DNA from: Prevotellaceae bacterium
Lineage (GTDB): Bacteria > Bacteroidota > Bacteroidia > Bacteroidales > Bacteroidaceae
Assembly (NCBI GenBank): GCA_021204545.1
Contig: JAJPZF010000239.1
Location: 1-7,949, forward strand
Reading direction: 5' to 3'
DNA: 7,949 bases
The notes below the pieces were generated by a model. The model searched no databases and was not told the DNA's origin. It saw only the letters and a list, made by a program, of their open reading frames with translations. Of the stretch, positions 1-4,363 are shown one piece after another. Position 1 is the first letter of the stretch, and each line of letters starts with the position of its first letter. The translations under genes were made by a program, and so were the position numbers.

Positions 1-72
1 TCCACACTCCCACTCGTGGGGGTCTCCACACCCCCACTCGTGGGGGTCTCCACACCCCCACTCGTGGGGGTC
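1..72. repeat. Three 24-nt tandem hairpin repeats inside a CDS
   Basis: Three head-to-tail 24-nt units lie at 1-24, 25-48 and 49-72, identical except for one T/C difference in the first. Each contains the inverted repeat ACCCCCA-CTCG-TGGGGGT (7-bp stem, 4-nt loop). The unit length is a multiple of three, so on the minus strand the array reads as in-frame ETPTSGGV repeats in the partial protein. The array touches the window edge and may be longer. Confidence 0.9.
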
Positions 73-710
73 TCCCGCTCCTCTATGGCGGGCTTCAGGG
101 CCTGCTCCCGCAGCTGCAAGAGGAGCTGAGCCTGCTCCAGCCTCTTCTGCTTGCGTCTCTCCCTGAGCTCCGCCTGGCGGACGGTCTTCCTCGCGTCCTC
201 AAGCCTCTTCCTCTTTCTCCACTCCCTCGAGAGCTCGTTGTTCCGCTTGCGCGTCTCCTCCAGCTTTCTCATCTCCTCCCTCGTCTGCGTCTTGGGGCTC
301 TTCTGCCAGTCCACGCCCAGCACCTCGAGCCGCTCACGGAGCTTCCACGTCGCCACCGTGTTGTCCGCGGGGTTCACCCAGACGTGTATGTGGAAGGCGT
401 TCAGCACGTCGCTCCTCGAGTAGAGCAGGGGGGACTTCTCCCCCTCGCCCTTGCGGTACGCCCTGATATAGCCGTCCCTCTCCAGTTGGAGGAAGTCCTT
501 GCGGCTGAGCCCGTTCCTTTTGAGGAACTCGGTGATCCTGGTCTTCCGTATCTCGTCCCCCTCCGGCTCGTAGAGCTTCAGGCAGGCGGCGTAGCCCGCC
601 CTGTAGCCGTCCCTGACCAGGGGCATTATGATGTCCCTCAGCTGCGAGTCGCTGATGACGATGTCCCTCAGCTCCCCGTGCGCGGTCTCTACTGCTGCTC
701 GGCGAGGCAT
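1..710 (-). CDS. Partial HTH/coiled-coil protein with ETPTSGGV tail repeats
   Basis: The frame opens with ATG at 708-710 (MPRRAAVETAH...) and is still open at base 1, giving 236 codons, so the C-terminus is missing. Residues about 56-106 (KTRITEFLKRNGLSRKDFLQ, then LERDGYIRAYRKG...YSRSDVLNAF) follow the pattern of MerR/excisionase-like winged helix-turn-helix domains: two helices, a recognition helix, a 'dGyIraYrkG' wing and a closing 'SrsDVlnaF' helix. Residues about 139-207 are very rich in K, R, E and Q and look like a long basic coiled coil. The visible C-terminus is three copies of an 8-residue unit, ETPTSGGV. It is the fourth gene of the leftward operon, and its start overlaps the end of the preceding gene by 22 bases. 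A DNA-binding role in element control or excision is an inference from the fold pattern and position. No specific family was recognised. Confidence 0.72.
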   Translation of the reverse strand, partial: MPRRAAVETAHGELRDIVISDSQLRDIIMPLVRDGYRAGYAACLKLYEPEGDEIRKTRITEFLKRNGLSRKDFLQLERDGYIRAYRKGEGEKSPLLYSRSDVLNAFHIHVWVNPADNTVATWKLRERLEVLGVDWQKSPKTQTREEMRKLEETRKRNNELSREWRKRKRLEDARKTVRQAELRERRKQKRLEQAQLLLQLREQALKPAIEERETPTSGGVETPTSGGVETPTSGSV

Positions 711-1222
711 GGCCTGAGCGTCTTGGCGTCGATCGCGAGGTCGCGCCTGAGGTTTCTTCTTATCGCCTCCCTTGTCGCCCCGTTGGGGGACGGTTCGGTC
801 AGCGTGATGTACGTCTCGTCGGAGGTCTTGGGGCTGTACACAGCCACCCTGCCGTTCGTTATGAGCGCCCTAAGCTCGTCGTCGCTGAGCGTGAGCGCGC
901 GGCGCGCCCTTGTGTCGTCCTCGCTCTCGGCGGGGGCGAGGTTGGCCAGGGTCACCCTGCGGCTCTCCGCCCTGAACGAGGCCCAGCCCACCTCGAAATG
1001 CCCCCACAGGTAGGGGAAGGTCTTGCCGAGGTGGCGGCTGTTATACACTATCGAGCAGCCCCTGAGGTATCTGGTGAACACCGCGCTGAGCGTGATCGGG
1101 AAGTCGGGCGAGAACTCGTCCTCCCACTCCCTCATGCGGACGTGCTCCGCTATCCTGCGGCAACACTCCTTCCTGCTGATTCTCTCGTGTGTCATAGTGT
1201 GTGAGTTGTTATAGTTCGTCAT
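689..1222 (-). CDS. Hypothetical protein, third gene of leftward operon
   Basis: This encodes 177 aa (MTNYNNSHTMTHERISRKE...). Methionine 10 (ATG ending at 1195) is a second possible start and fits the conserved-looking MTHERISRKECC opening. The ATG at 1222 lies 3 nt after the stop of the preceding gene, which favours the first start through translational coupling. No signal peptide or membrane segment is seen. The middle contains aromatic-rich stretches (FTRYLRGCSIVYNSRHLGKT, FPYLWGHFEVGWASF), and the C-terminal third is predicted helical and charged (LSDDELRALITNGR, ATREAIRRNLRRDLAID). I do not recognise a family. The C-terminal 'L-L-D-E-L-L-T-GR' segment is faintly like the end of the preceding gene product (LDLQDMEDLLLTGR), but this is too weak to claim paralogy. 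Position suggests an accessory protein of the early operon of a mobile element. Confidence 0.7.
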   Translation of the reverse strand: MTNYNNSHTMTHERISRKECCRRIAEHVRMREWEDEFSPDFPITLSAVFTRYLRGCSIVYNSRHLGKTFPYLWGHFEVGWASFRAESRRVTLANLAPAESEDDTRARRALTLSDDELRALITNGRVAVYSPKTSDETYITLTEPSPNGATREAIRRNLRRDLAIDAKTLRPCLAEQQ

Positions 1223-1225
1223 TTC

Positions 1226-1654
1226 TCAGTCTTTCCCTGTCCCGACGAGGCTGTACGTCACCCGGCACGCGTCGCCGCCCAGCGGCACGCGCGGCATCTC
1301 CCTCGTCCTGCCGGTGAGCAGCAGGTCCTCCATGTCCTGGAGGTCGAGGTCGGCCCCGTGCCGCTCCGCGAGCGGCGTTCCCCTCAGCAGGAACGTGCCG
1401 TAGCGGGTGTAGTGCATCGAGCTGATCCTGAACCGCGTCAACGTCTCCCCGTCCCGGCTGTCAACCGTCCTCCTCTCCAGCATCCTGTGCCTCAGGAAGC
1501 GCTCGAAGAACGGCTCAGTGACGCAGCTCCTGCGGCAGTAGTCCTCGAAGGGGCTCTCCCTGTCCGTCGCCCACGAGGGGTCGAACGTCCTGCGGTCGTA
1601 CTCCCTGATGAGGCTCACAGCCTCCTGCGCCGTCATCGCCGTCACCGCCTTCAT
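1226..1654 (-). CDS. Hypothetical protein, second gene of leftward operon
   Basis: This encodes 142 aa starting MKAVTAMTAQEAVSLIREYD. An upstream in-frame ATG at 1669 exists, but the ATG at 1654 is preferred because it forms an ATGA 4-nt overlap with the stop of the preceding gene, a typical coupled start. The protein is charged, with no signal peptide or membrane segment: an N-terminal helical part (AQEAVSLIREYDRRTF), a basic centre (RRSCVTEPFFERFLRHRMLERR), then a probably beta-rich region (TRFRISSMHYTRYGTFLLRG) and a closing LDLQDMEDLLLTGR segment. No family was recognised. It belongs to a four-gene leftward unit driven from the control region near 2011-2042 and is likely a soluble early protein of the mobile element. 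Confidence 0.72.
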   Translation of the reverse strand: MKAVTAMTAQEAVSLIREYDRRTFDPSWATDRESPFEDYCRRSCVTEPFFERFLRHRMLERRTVDSRDGETLTRFRISSMHYTRYGTFLLRGTPLAERHGADLDLQDMEDLLLTGRTREMPRVPLGGDACRVTYSLVGTGKD

Positions 1655-1893
1655 TCCTCGTCCCCCCAAACGTCATAGATGCCGTACTGGAGGAATATCC
1701 TCTGCACCTCCTCCTTCTGCTCCACCGTGAGCCTCCCCCTGCCCATGCGGCGGTTCGTGAACGATGGCAGCGTCGTGATGCCGAACGCCGCCATAAGCTG
1801 CTCCCTGCACCTGCGGGTGTCCTTCACCCTGAGCTGCCCCCATCCCCTGCGGAACGAGTGGCCCTTGTTGATCTTCTGGGTCGTTGTCTTCAT
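1651..1893 (-). CDS. Small Cro-like DNA-binding protein (putative)
   Basis: This encodes 80 aa (MKTTTQKINKGHSFRRGWGQ...). It is the first gene of the leftward operon, with its start about 110 nt downstream of the predicted transcription start. The core 'CREQLMAAFGIT-TLPSFTNRRMGRGRLTVEQKEEVQRIFLQYGIYDVWG' matches a pattern I associate with small regulators next to repressor genes in Bacteroidales prophages and integrative elements: 'R..i..alGI.....F..r..G.......v...f..YGI.dvWG', where the helices around AFGITTLPSFTNRRMG would be the helix-turn-helix. Its stop overlaps the next start as ATGA. By analogy with lambdoid switches it would oppose the divergently transcribed repressor. The Cro-like role is inferred from size, pattern and position and no biochemical identity is claimed. 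Confidence 0.75.
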   Translation of the reverse strand: MKTTTQKINKGHSFRRGWGQLRVKDTRRCREQLMAAFGITTLPSFTNRRMGRGRLTVEQKEEVQRIFLQYGIYDVWGDEE

Positions 1894-1907
1894 GCCAGTG
1901 GTTATTT

Positions 1908-1938
1908 AGTGTCCTTGATACCTATAGTGTGCTTACTA
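1908..1938. repeat. Two direct repeats AGTGTnCTTnnTA, 18 nt apart
   Basis: AGTGTCCTTGATA (1908-1920) and AGTGTGCTTACTA (1926-1938) match at 10 of 13 positions. Their 18-nt spacing would roughly keep them on the same face of the helix. A looser third copy, AGTGTCACTT, lies at 1993-2002. They may be regulator binding sites in the switch region. Confidence 0.45.
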
Positions 1939-1946
1939 TTTAGTAA
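1933..1946. promoter_or_regulatory. Candidate operator, TTACTA-TT-TAGTAA palindrome
   Basis: This is a perfect 6+2+6 inverted repeat. Its right arm overlaps the TAAATTTG box at 1944-1951, and its TATTTAGT core (1937-1944) recurs at 1903-1910. Position in the switch region and symmetry make it a candidate binding site for the repressor or the Cro-like protein. Confidence 0.5.
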
Positions 1947-2010
1947 ATTTGCCCTTCTGACACCGCCCTCTCACAAGGTGATTGGCAGCGTTAGTGTCAC
2001 TTCGACGGTG

Positions 2011-2042
2011 CAAAAGTATTAAAGAATTTAATGAACTGCAAA
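2011..2042 (-). promoter_or_regulatory. Bacteroidota-type promoter for the leftward operon
   Basis: On the minus strand, TTTG (2042-2039) is followed after exactly 20 nt by TACTTTTG (2018-2011). This is an exact fit to the Bacteroidota consensus TTTG-N19-21-TAnnTTTG. Transcription would start near 2004, giving a leader of about 110 nt before the ATG at 1893. The AGTGTCACT palindrome (1993-2001) lies right at the predicted start and is well placed for repression. Confidence 0.75.
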
Positions 2043-2084
2043 GAAAATGCAGATAAATTTTAAGTAAAGATAAAAATAGGTGCT

Positions 2085-2474
2085 ATGATGAATGCACAAG
2101 AGAAACTAAAAGAAGTACTGGCTTATTTACAGATGAGTCCGTCTGCACTTGCCGAGGCACTCGGATACGAGCGTCCTCAGCTCATTTATGACATTCAAAA
2201 AGGACGTACGAAAAGGATTTCCGAGATGTTCGCCCTTAAACTTTCATCTGCATTCCCACAGATAAGCAAGGAGTGGCTACTCACTGGCGAGGGCGAGATG
2301 CTGTGCGGCGAGGGCAACACTCAGCGGCAGAGCACGGTGAGCGGCGACAACGTTGGGAGGGACAAGGTGACTGTTGTCGGCACGGAGAAGCTCGTCTCCA
2401 TCATCAACAGGCAGCAGGAGCAGATAGACAGGCTTATCGGCCTGCTGGAGCGCAAGCTCGGGGAAAAGCCGTAA
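2085..2474 (+). CDS. CI-like HTH repressor without a peptidase domain
   Basis: This encodes 129 aa starting MMNAQEKLKEVLAYLQMSPS; the second ATG at 2088 is equally possible. Residues about 5-68 form an XRE/CI-type helix-turn-helix domain: 'KLKEVLAYLQMSPSALAEAL' then 'GYERPQLIYDIQKGRTKRIS', ending in the typical 'FPQISKEWLLTGEGEML' segment of Bacteroidales phage and element repressors. Residues about 82-98 (STVSGDNVGRDKVTVVG) form a short beta-like linker, and residues about 100-127 (KLVSIINRQQEQIDRLIGLL...) are a likely coiled coil for oligomerisation. The S24/LexA-type autocleavage domain of lambda CI is absent, so release from repression would need another route. It faces the Cro-like gene and is probably the master repressor of the element. 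Direct regulation of the downstream toxin-antitoxin genes is possible but not shown. Confidence 0.85.
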   Translation: MMNAQEKLKEVLAYLQMSPSALAEALGYERPQLIYDIQKGRTKRISEMFALKLSSAFPQISKEWLLTGEGEMLCGEGNTQRQSTVSGDNVGRDKVTVVGTEKLVSIINRQQEQIDRLIGLLERKLGEKP

Positions 2475-2479
2475 CTTCG
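2461..2479. repeat. Direct repeat copy 1 flanking the toxin-antitoxin module
   Basis: GGGAAAA-G-CCGTAACTTCG spans the last codons and stop of the repressor gene. The same sequence minus one G recurs at 3184-3201, directly after the toxin stop, 723 nt away. Confidence 0.75.
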
Positions 2480-2525
2480 CGTGAGAGAGCGATATAGATG
2501 TGCTAACCTTTAATTTGAGCTCAAT

Positions 2526-2687
2526 ATGAAAAAAGAGAACGAAGGAACAAAGTGGACCCCCGAGGAGAAGGCCGCCCTGCGGGCGAAGCTCCCCGGCGAG
2601 CTGACGGAGGCCGCCAAGCGGTTCTTCAGCGACGACCCCGACAAGGGCTACCTGGTCGTCAAGGACTGGAAAGCCGTGATGAGATGA
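2526..2687 (+). CDS. Small antitoxin of the PIN toxin module (putative)
   Basis: This encodes 53 aa beginning MKKENEGTKWTPEEKAALRA and ending YLVVKDWKAVMR. The assignment as antitoxin rests on position: its TGA (2685-2687) overlaps the ATG of the PIN toxin (2684-2686) as ATGA, the usual translational coupling of type II modules, and it is small, charged and first in the pair. It has no obvious AbrB, Phd or RHH DNA-binding signature that I can see. The segment 'TPEEKAALRAKLPGELTEAAKRFFSDDPDKG' recurs in diverged form in the orphan gene at 3432-3602, marking a conserved family core of about 30 residues. A weak -7-like box, TTAATTTG (2510-2517), precedes it without a clear -33 element. Autoregulation is likely from the general behaviour of such modules but not visible here. 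Confidence 0.75.
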   Translation: MKKENEGTKWTPEEKAALRAKLPGELTEAAKRFFSDDPDKGYLVVKDWKAVMR

Positions 2688-3181
2688 GGCTGTACCTCGA
2701 CACGAACATACTCATCTTCCTGCTCAACGGCGAGGACGGGCGCATAGACAGAGACACGGCGGAGCTGCTCTACGACCCCGCCAACGCCCTGTTCACCTCC
2801 GCCGCCAGCGCGCACGAGCTCGTGGACCTCATCCTCAAGGGCAGGCTGGAGAGGAAGAAGAAGTGGCGCGACGGCGAGAGCGTTATCGACCAGCTGGCGA
2901 GGATCAACGTCACGGTGGAGCCTGTCACGGAGAAACACGTGAGGGAGGAGGAGCGGCTGCCCCTCTACAGCGACCACAGAGACCCATTCGACCGCCTCAT
3001 AATAGCGCAGGCGATATCGGACAGGACAAAGCTGGTGAGCTCCGACCACCTCTTCCACAGGTACGTGAGGTACGGTCTGGACCTGCACGAGAACGAGAGG
3101 GGGAAGGCCAGGGACAAGTGGGAGAGGGCGGCGGCAGTCGACCCCGCTCCCCGCGGGAAGGGGCGGAAGAGAAGGAAGTGA
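2684..3181 (+). CDS. PIN-domain ribonuclease toxin, VapC-like
   Basis: This encodes 165 aa starting MRLYLDTNILIFLLNGED. The start is fixed by the ATGA overlap with the antitoxin; longer readings of this frame upstream are out of frame with the antitoxin gene and should be ignored. PIN-domain acidic residues are all present: D6 (YLDTN), E45 (SAHELVDL), D100 and D103 (HRDPFDRLIIAQA), and D121 (VSSDHLFHRY). These would coordinate Mg/Mn for endoribonuclease cleavage, with tRNA or rRNA as typical VapC targets; the actual target is unknown. The N-terminal 'LYLDTNILIFLL' and 'HRDPFDR' motifs resemble the group of PIN toxins found on bacterial mobile elements. The last 25 residues (KARDKWERAAAVDPAPRGKG, then RKRRK) are a very basic extension beyond the usual fold and might contact RNA or the antitoxin. 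All catalytic residues are intact, so the toxin is predicted active. In the element it would act as a maintenance module. Confidence 0.9.
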   Translation: MRLYLDTNILIFLLNGEDGRIDRDTAELLYDPANALFTSAASAHELVDLILKGRLERKKKWRDGESVIDQLARINVTVEPVTEKHVREEERLPLYSDHRDPFDRLIIAQAISDRTKLVSSDHLFHRYVRYGLDLHENERGKARDKWERAAAVDPAPRGKGRKRRK

Positions 3182-3183
3182 GA

Positions 3184-3201
3184 GGGAAAACCGTAACTTC
3201 G
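3184..3201. repeat. Direct repeat copy 2 after the toxin gene
   Basis: GGGAAAA-CCGTAACTTCG lies 2 nt after the toxin stop and repeats 2461-2479 with a single one-base gap. Together the two copies bracket a 723-nt unit holding antitoxin and toxin. Confidence 0.75.
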
Positions 3202-3225
3202 TATGCGGAGACAAGGCGCACAAAC

Positions 3226-3252
3226 GCTAAATTGTTTAGCCATTGTTTAACC
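3226..3252. repeat. Hairpin and 11-nt tandem repeat near the attachment site
   Basis: GCTAAA-TTG-TTTAGC (3226-3240) is a perfect 6-bp palindrome. ATTGTTTAGCC (3231-3241) is followed immediately by ATTGTTTAACC (3242-3252), an 11-nt tandem repeat with one mismatch. Placed 66-92 nt inside the truncated tRNA end, these are candidates for arm-type integrase or excisionase binding sites. Confidence 0.5.
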
Positions 3253-3317
3253 AAAGAGTAAATCAGAGAGAGAAGAATGCAAGCGACAACGGATACGGCA
3301 GGCGCTTCAATTGTAGT

Positions 3318-3362
3318 TTGTGGTTCTGAATGTCGTGGGTTCGAATCCCACTAACCACCCCA
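3318..3362 (+). other. 3' half of tRNA-His, probable attachment site (attR-type)
   Basis: The 45 nt fit the 3' half of a tRNA. There is an anticodon loop TT-GTG-GT (3318-3324), a stem strand TCTGA, a five-base variable region ATGTC, T arm GTGGG-TTCGAAT-CCCAC (3335-3351), acceptor strand TAACCAC (3352-3358), then C3359 at position 73 and encoded CCA (3360-3362). Anticodon GTG with C73 is diagnostic of tRNA-His. The 5' half is absent: upstream bases do not give the matching acceptor strand GTGGTTA, a D arm, or a proper anticodon stem. This is the duplicated tRNA 3' end left by tyrosine-recombinase integration. Its orientation places the element to the left and the resident chromosome to the right. 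Confidence 0.82.
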
Positions 3363-3363
3363 A

Positions 3364-3402
3364 GGGCAAGCGCCTGCGACGAAAGGGTCGGGGCGCTTGT
3401 TC
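3364..3402 (+). terminator. Hairpin downstream of the tRNA-His fragment
   Basis: The arms GGGCAAGCGCC (3364-3374) and GGCGCTTGTTC (3392-3402) pair over 11 positions with two G-U pairs, and CGAC/GTCG (3377-3380, 3387-3390) extends the helix inward. No strong U-run follows, so termination is plausible rather than certain. It is probably the original 3' flank of the tRNA-His gene. Confidence 0.5.
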
Positions 3403-3431
3403 CGCCTTAAATACTTAAAGACAAGAGCGAC

Positions 3432-3602
3432 ATGAAGAAGGAGAAAGTGAACGACATCAACCGTGAGCCGCACAAGAGAACGCCTGAGGAGTGGGCGGAG
3501 CTGCGGGCAAGAGTGCCAAAGCTGAACAAGTTCGGTGAGTGGTTCTTCAGCGATGAGCCGAAGAAGAATGAAGGGCTTGCCTTCCACCTGAGCACGTGGT
3601 AA
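3432..3602 (+). CDS. Orphan antitoxin-like small protein
   Basis: This encodes 56 aa starting MKKEKVNDINREPHKRTPEE and ending AFHLSTW. It aligns with the 53-aa antitoxin at 2526-2687: both begin MKKE, share TPEE-x-A-x-LRA-(K/R)-(L/V)-P, then FFSD-(D/E)-P-x-K, and have similar length. No PIN gene follows; the next gene, 52 nt on, is the nitroreductase. It lies 69 nt beyond the tRNA-His fragment, on the chromosomal side. It could be a decayed antitoxin whose toxin was lost, a remnant of an earlier related insertion at this site, or a resident protein able to neutralise the incoming toxin. Because the frame is intact and the conserved core is kept, a functional gene is possible. It is too short for coding statistics to settle the matter. 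Confidence 0.68.
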   Translation: MKKEKVNDINREPHKRTPEEWAELRARVPKLNKFGEWFFSDEPKKNEGLAFHLSTW

Positions 3603-3653
3603 GGGCGTAGCCTCAAGCTAAGAGCCAAGAGAAACACATTAATCTAAACAGAT

Positions 3654-4265
3654 ATGAAGAACATTACTATCGCGCTGCTGTGCCTTGTCGTGGTGGCGTG
3701 CTCATCAAGGCATTCCTCTTCCCCAGCGGAGGAGACACTTACAACCATCGCCACGCGCACCAGCATACGTGCCTTCACCCCGCAGGAGGTGGGGCGTGAC
3801 ACTGTGGAGACCCTGCTCAGAGCCGCTATGGCTGCCCCTACGGCGGGCAATCTGCAGCCTTGGAGGTTCGTGGTCATCACCGACCGCAGCATCCTCGACA
3901 GCGTGCCGACAAGGATTGAAACCACGAGGATGCTCTCCTCCGCCCCGCTCGCCATCGTGGTGTGCGGCGACCTCGACAGCACCTTCCTGGGTGAGGGGCA
4001 GGACTACTGGGTGCAGGACGCATCGGCAGCCACGGAGAACCTCCTGCTCGCCGCCCACGCCATTGGGCTTGGGGCAGTGTGGTGCGGCGTGCACCCCTTA
4101 GAGGAGCGTGTCGCGTTCATGAGGGAGCTGCTGCGGCTGCCCGACAACCTCGTGCCGCTCAACATCATAGCCATCGGCTACCCCGACGAGCAGCCTGCCC
4201 CGAAGGACAAGTGGAAGCCCGGGAACATCCGCCTACAGACTTGGGAGGGAGACGCCTGGCAGTAA
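3654..4265 (+). CDS. Lipoprotein-type nitroreductase family flavoprotein
   Basis: This encodes 203 aa. Residues 1-16 form a lipoprotein signal (MKNITIALLCLVVVAC, with lipobox VVAC and Cys16), followed by a Ser-rich linker. From about residue 31 the nitroreductase fold begins. It shows R35-T-S-I-R39 (the R-x-S-x-R FMN-phosphate motif), APTAGNLQPWRFVVI (61-75), a short substrate-loop region, ENLLLAAHAIGLGAVWCG (128-145) and a closing IIAIGYPDEQPAPKDKWKPG (171-190). Family members are FMN-dependent NAD(P)H oxidoreductases acting on nitro compounds, quinones or other acceptors; the substrate here is not predictable. Export is odd for an FMN and NAD(P)H enzyme, so cofactor supply outside the cytoplasm is an open question. 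No acidic residues directly follow the Cys, so surface export is not indicated and a periplasm-facing anchor is more likely. The start is supported by the signal peptide. A terminator follows 30 nt after the stop. Confidence 0.9.
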   Translation: MKNITIALLCLVVVACSSRHSSSPAEETLTTIATRTSIRAFTPQEVGRDTVETLLRAAMAAPTAGNLQPWRFVVITDRSILDSVPTRIETTRMLSSAPLAIVVCGDLDSTFLGEGQDYWVQDASAATENLLLAAHAIGLGAVWCGVHPLEERVAFMRELLRLPDNLVPLNIIAIGYPDEQPAPKDKWKPGNIRLQTWEGDAWQ

Positions 4266-4294
4266 GCTTGCCGTAGCATCTAACTAAGCGAGAC

Positions 4295-4325
4295 AAAGGC
4301 CATACCCACAGAGGGTGTGGCCTTT
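4295..4325 (+). terminator. Terminator after the nitroreductase gene
   Basis: AAAGGCCATACCC and GGGTGTGGCCTTT form a 13-bp stem with one G-U pair and a 5-nt loop (ACAGA). The A-rich 5' arm and T-rich 3' arm mean it could also act on the opposite strand. Confidence 0.85.
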
Positions 4326-4363
4326 CTTGTGACTTTCCGCAACGATCATTAGCTCATTGTCGG

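Larger units (their letters stand above)
1894..2084. promoter_or_regulatory. Divergent switch region between Cro-like and repressor genes
   Basis: This AT-rich 191-nt interval separates the leftward operon from the rightward repressor. It holds a leftward promoter (2011-2042), a perfect palindrome (1933-1946), two 18-nt-spaced direct repeats (1908-1938), and shorter palindromes TCAC-AAG-GTGA (1971-1981) and AGTG-T-CACT (1993-2001). TGACAC (1958-1963) is also inverted as GTGTCA (1994-1999). A TAAATTTG box at 1944-1951 fits the Bacteroidota -7 motif on the plus strand but has no TTTG at the right distance, and TAAATTTT at 2054-2061 is another weak candidate. The repressor promoter is therefore unresolved. 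Confidence 0.7.

Noticed and set aside
384..1013. Plus-strand open frames opposite the leftward operon
   Set aside because: They are shadows of overlapping, coupled minus-strand genes with a good promoter. The predicted peptides are low-complexity and without domains.
2552..2683. N-terminal extension of the PIN toxin to base 2552
   Set aside because: The extension is the out-of-frame reading of the antitoxin gene. The PIN fold begins at MRLYLDTN and the ATGA overlap fixes the start at 2684.
2648..3223. Minus-strand frames across the toxin gene
   Set aside because: They are antisense to a PIN gene with all catalytic residues in place, and their peptides are Leu/Val/Pro-rich without recognisable motifs.
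3280..3362. A complete functional tRNA-His gene
   Set aside because: The acceptor 5' strand, D arm and a pairing anticodon stem 5' strand are missing upstream of the GTG loop; only the 3' half is present.
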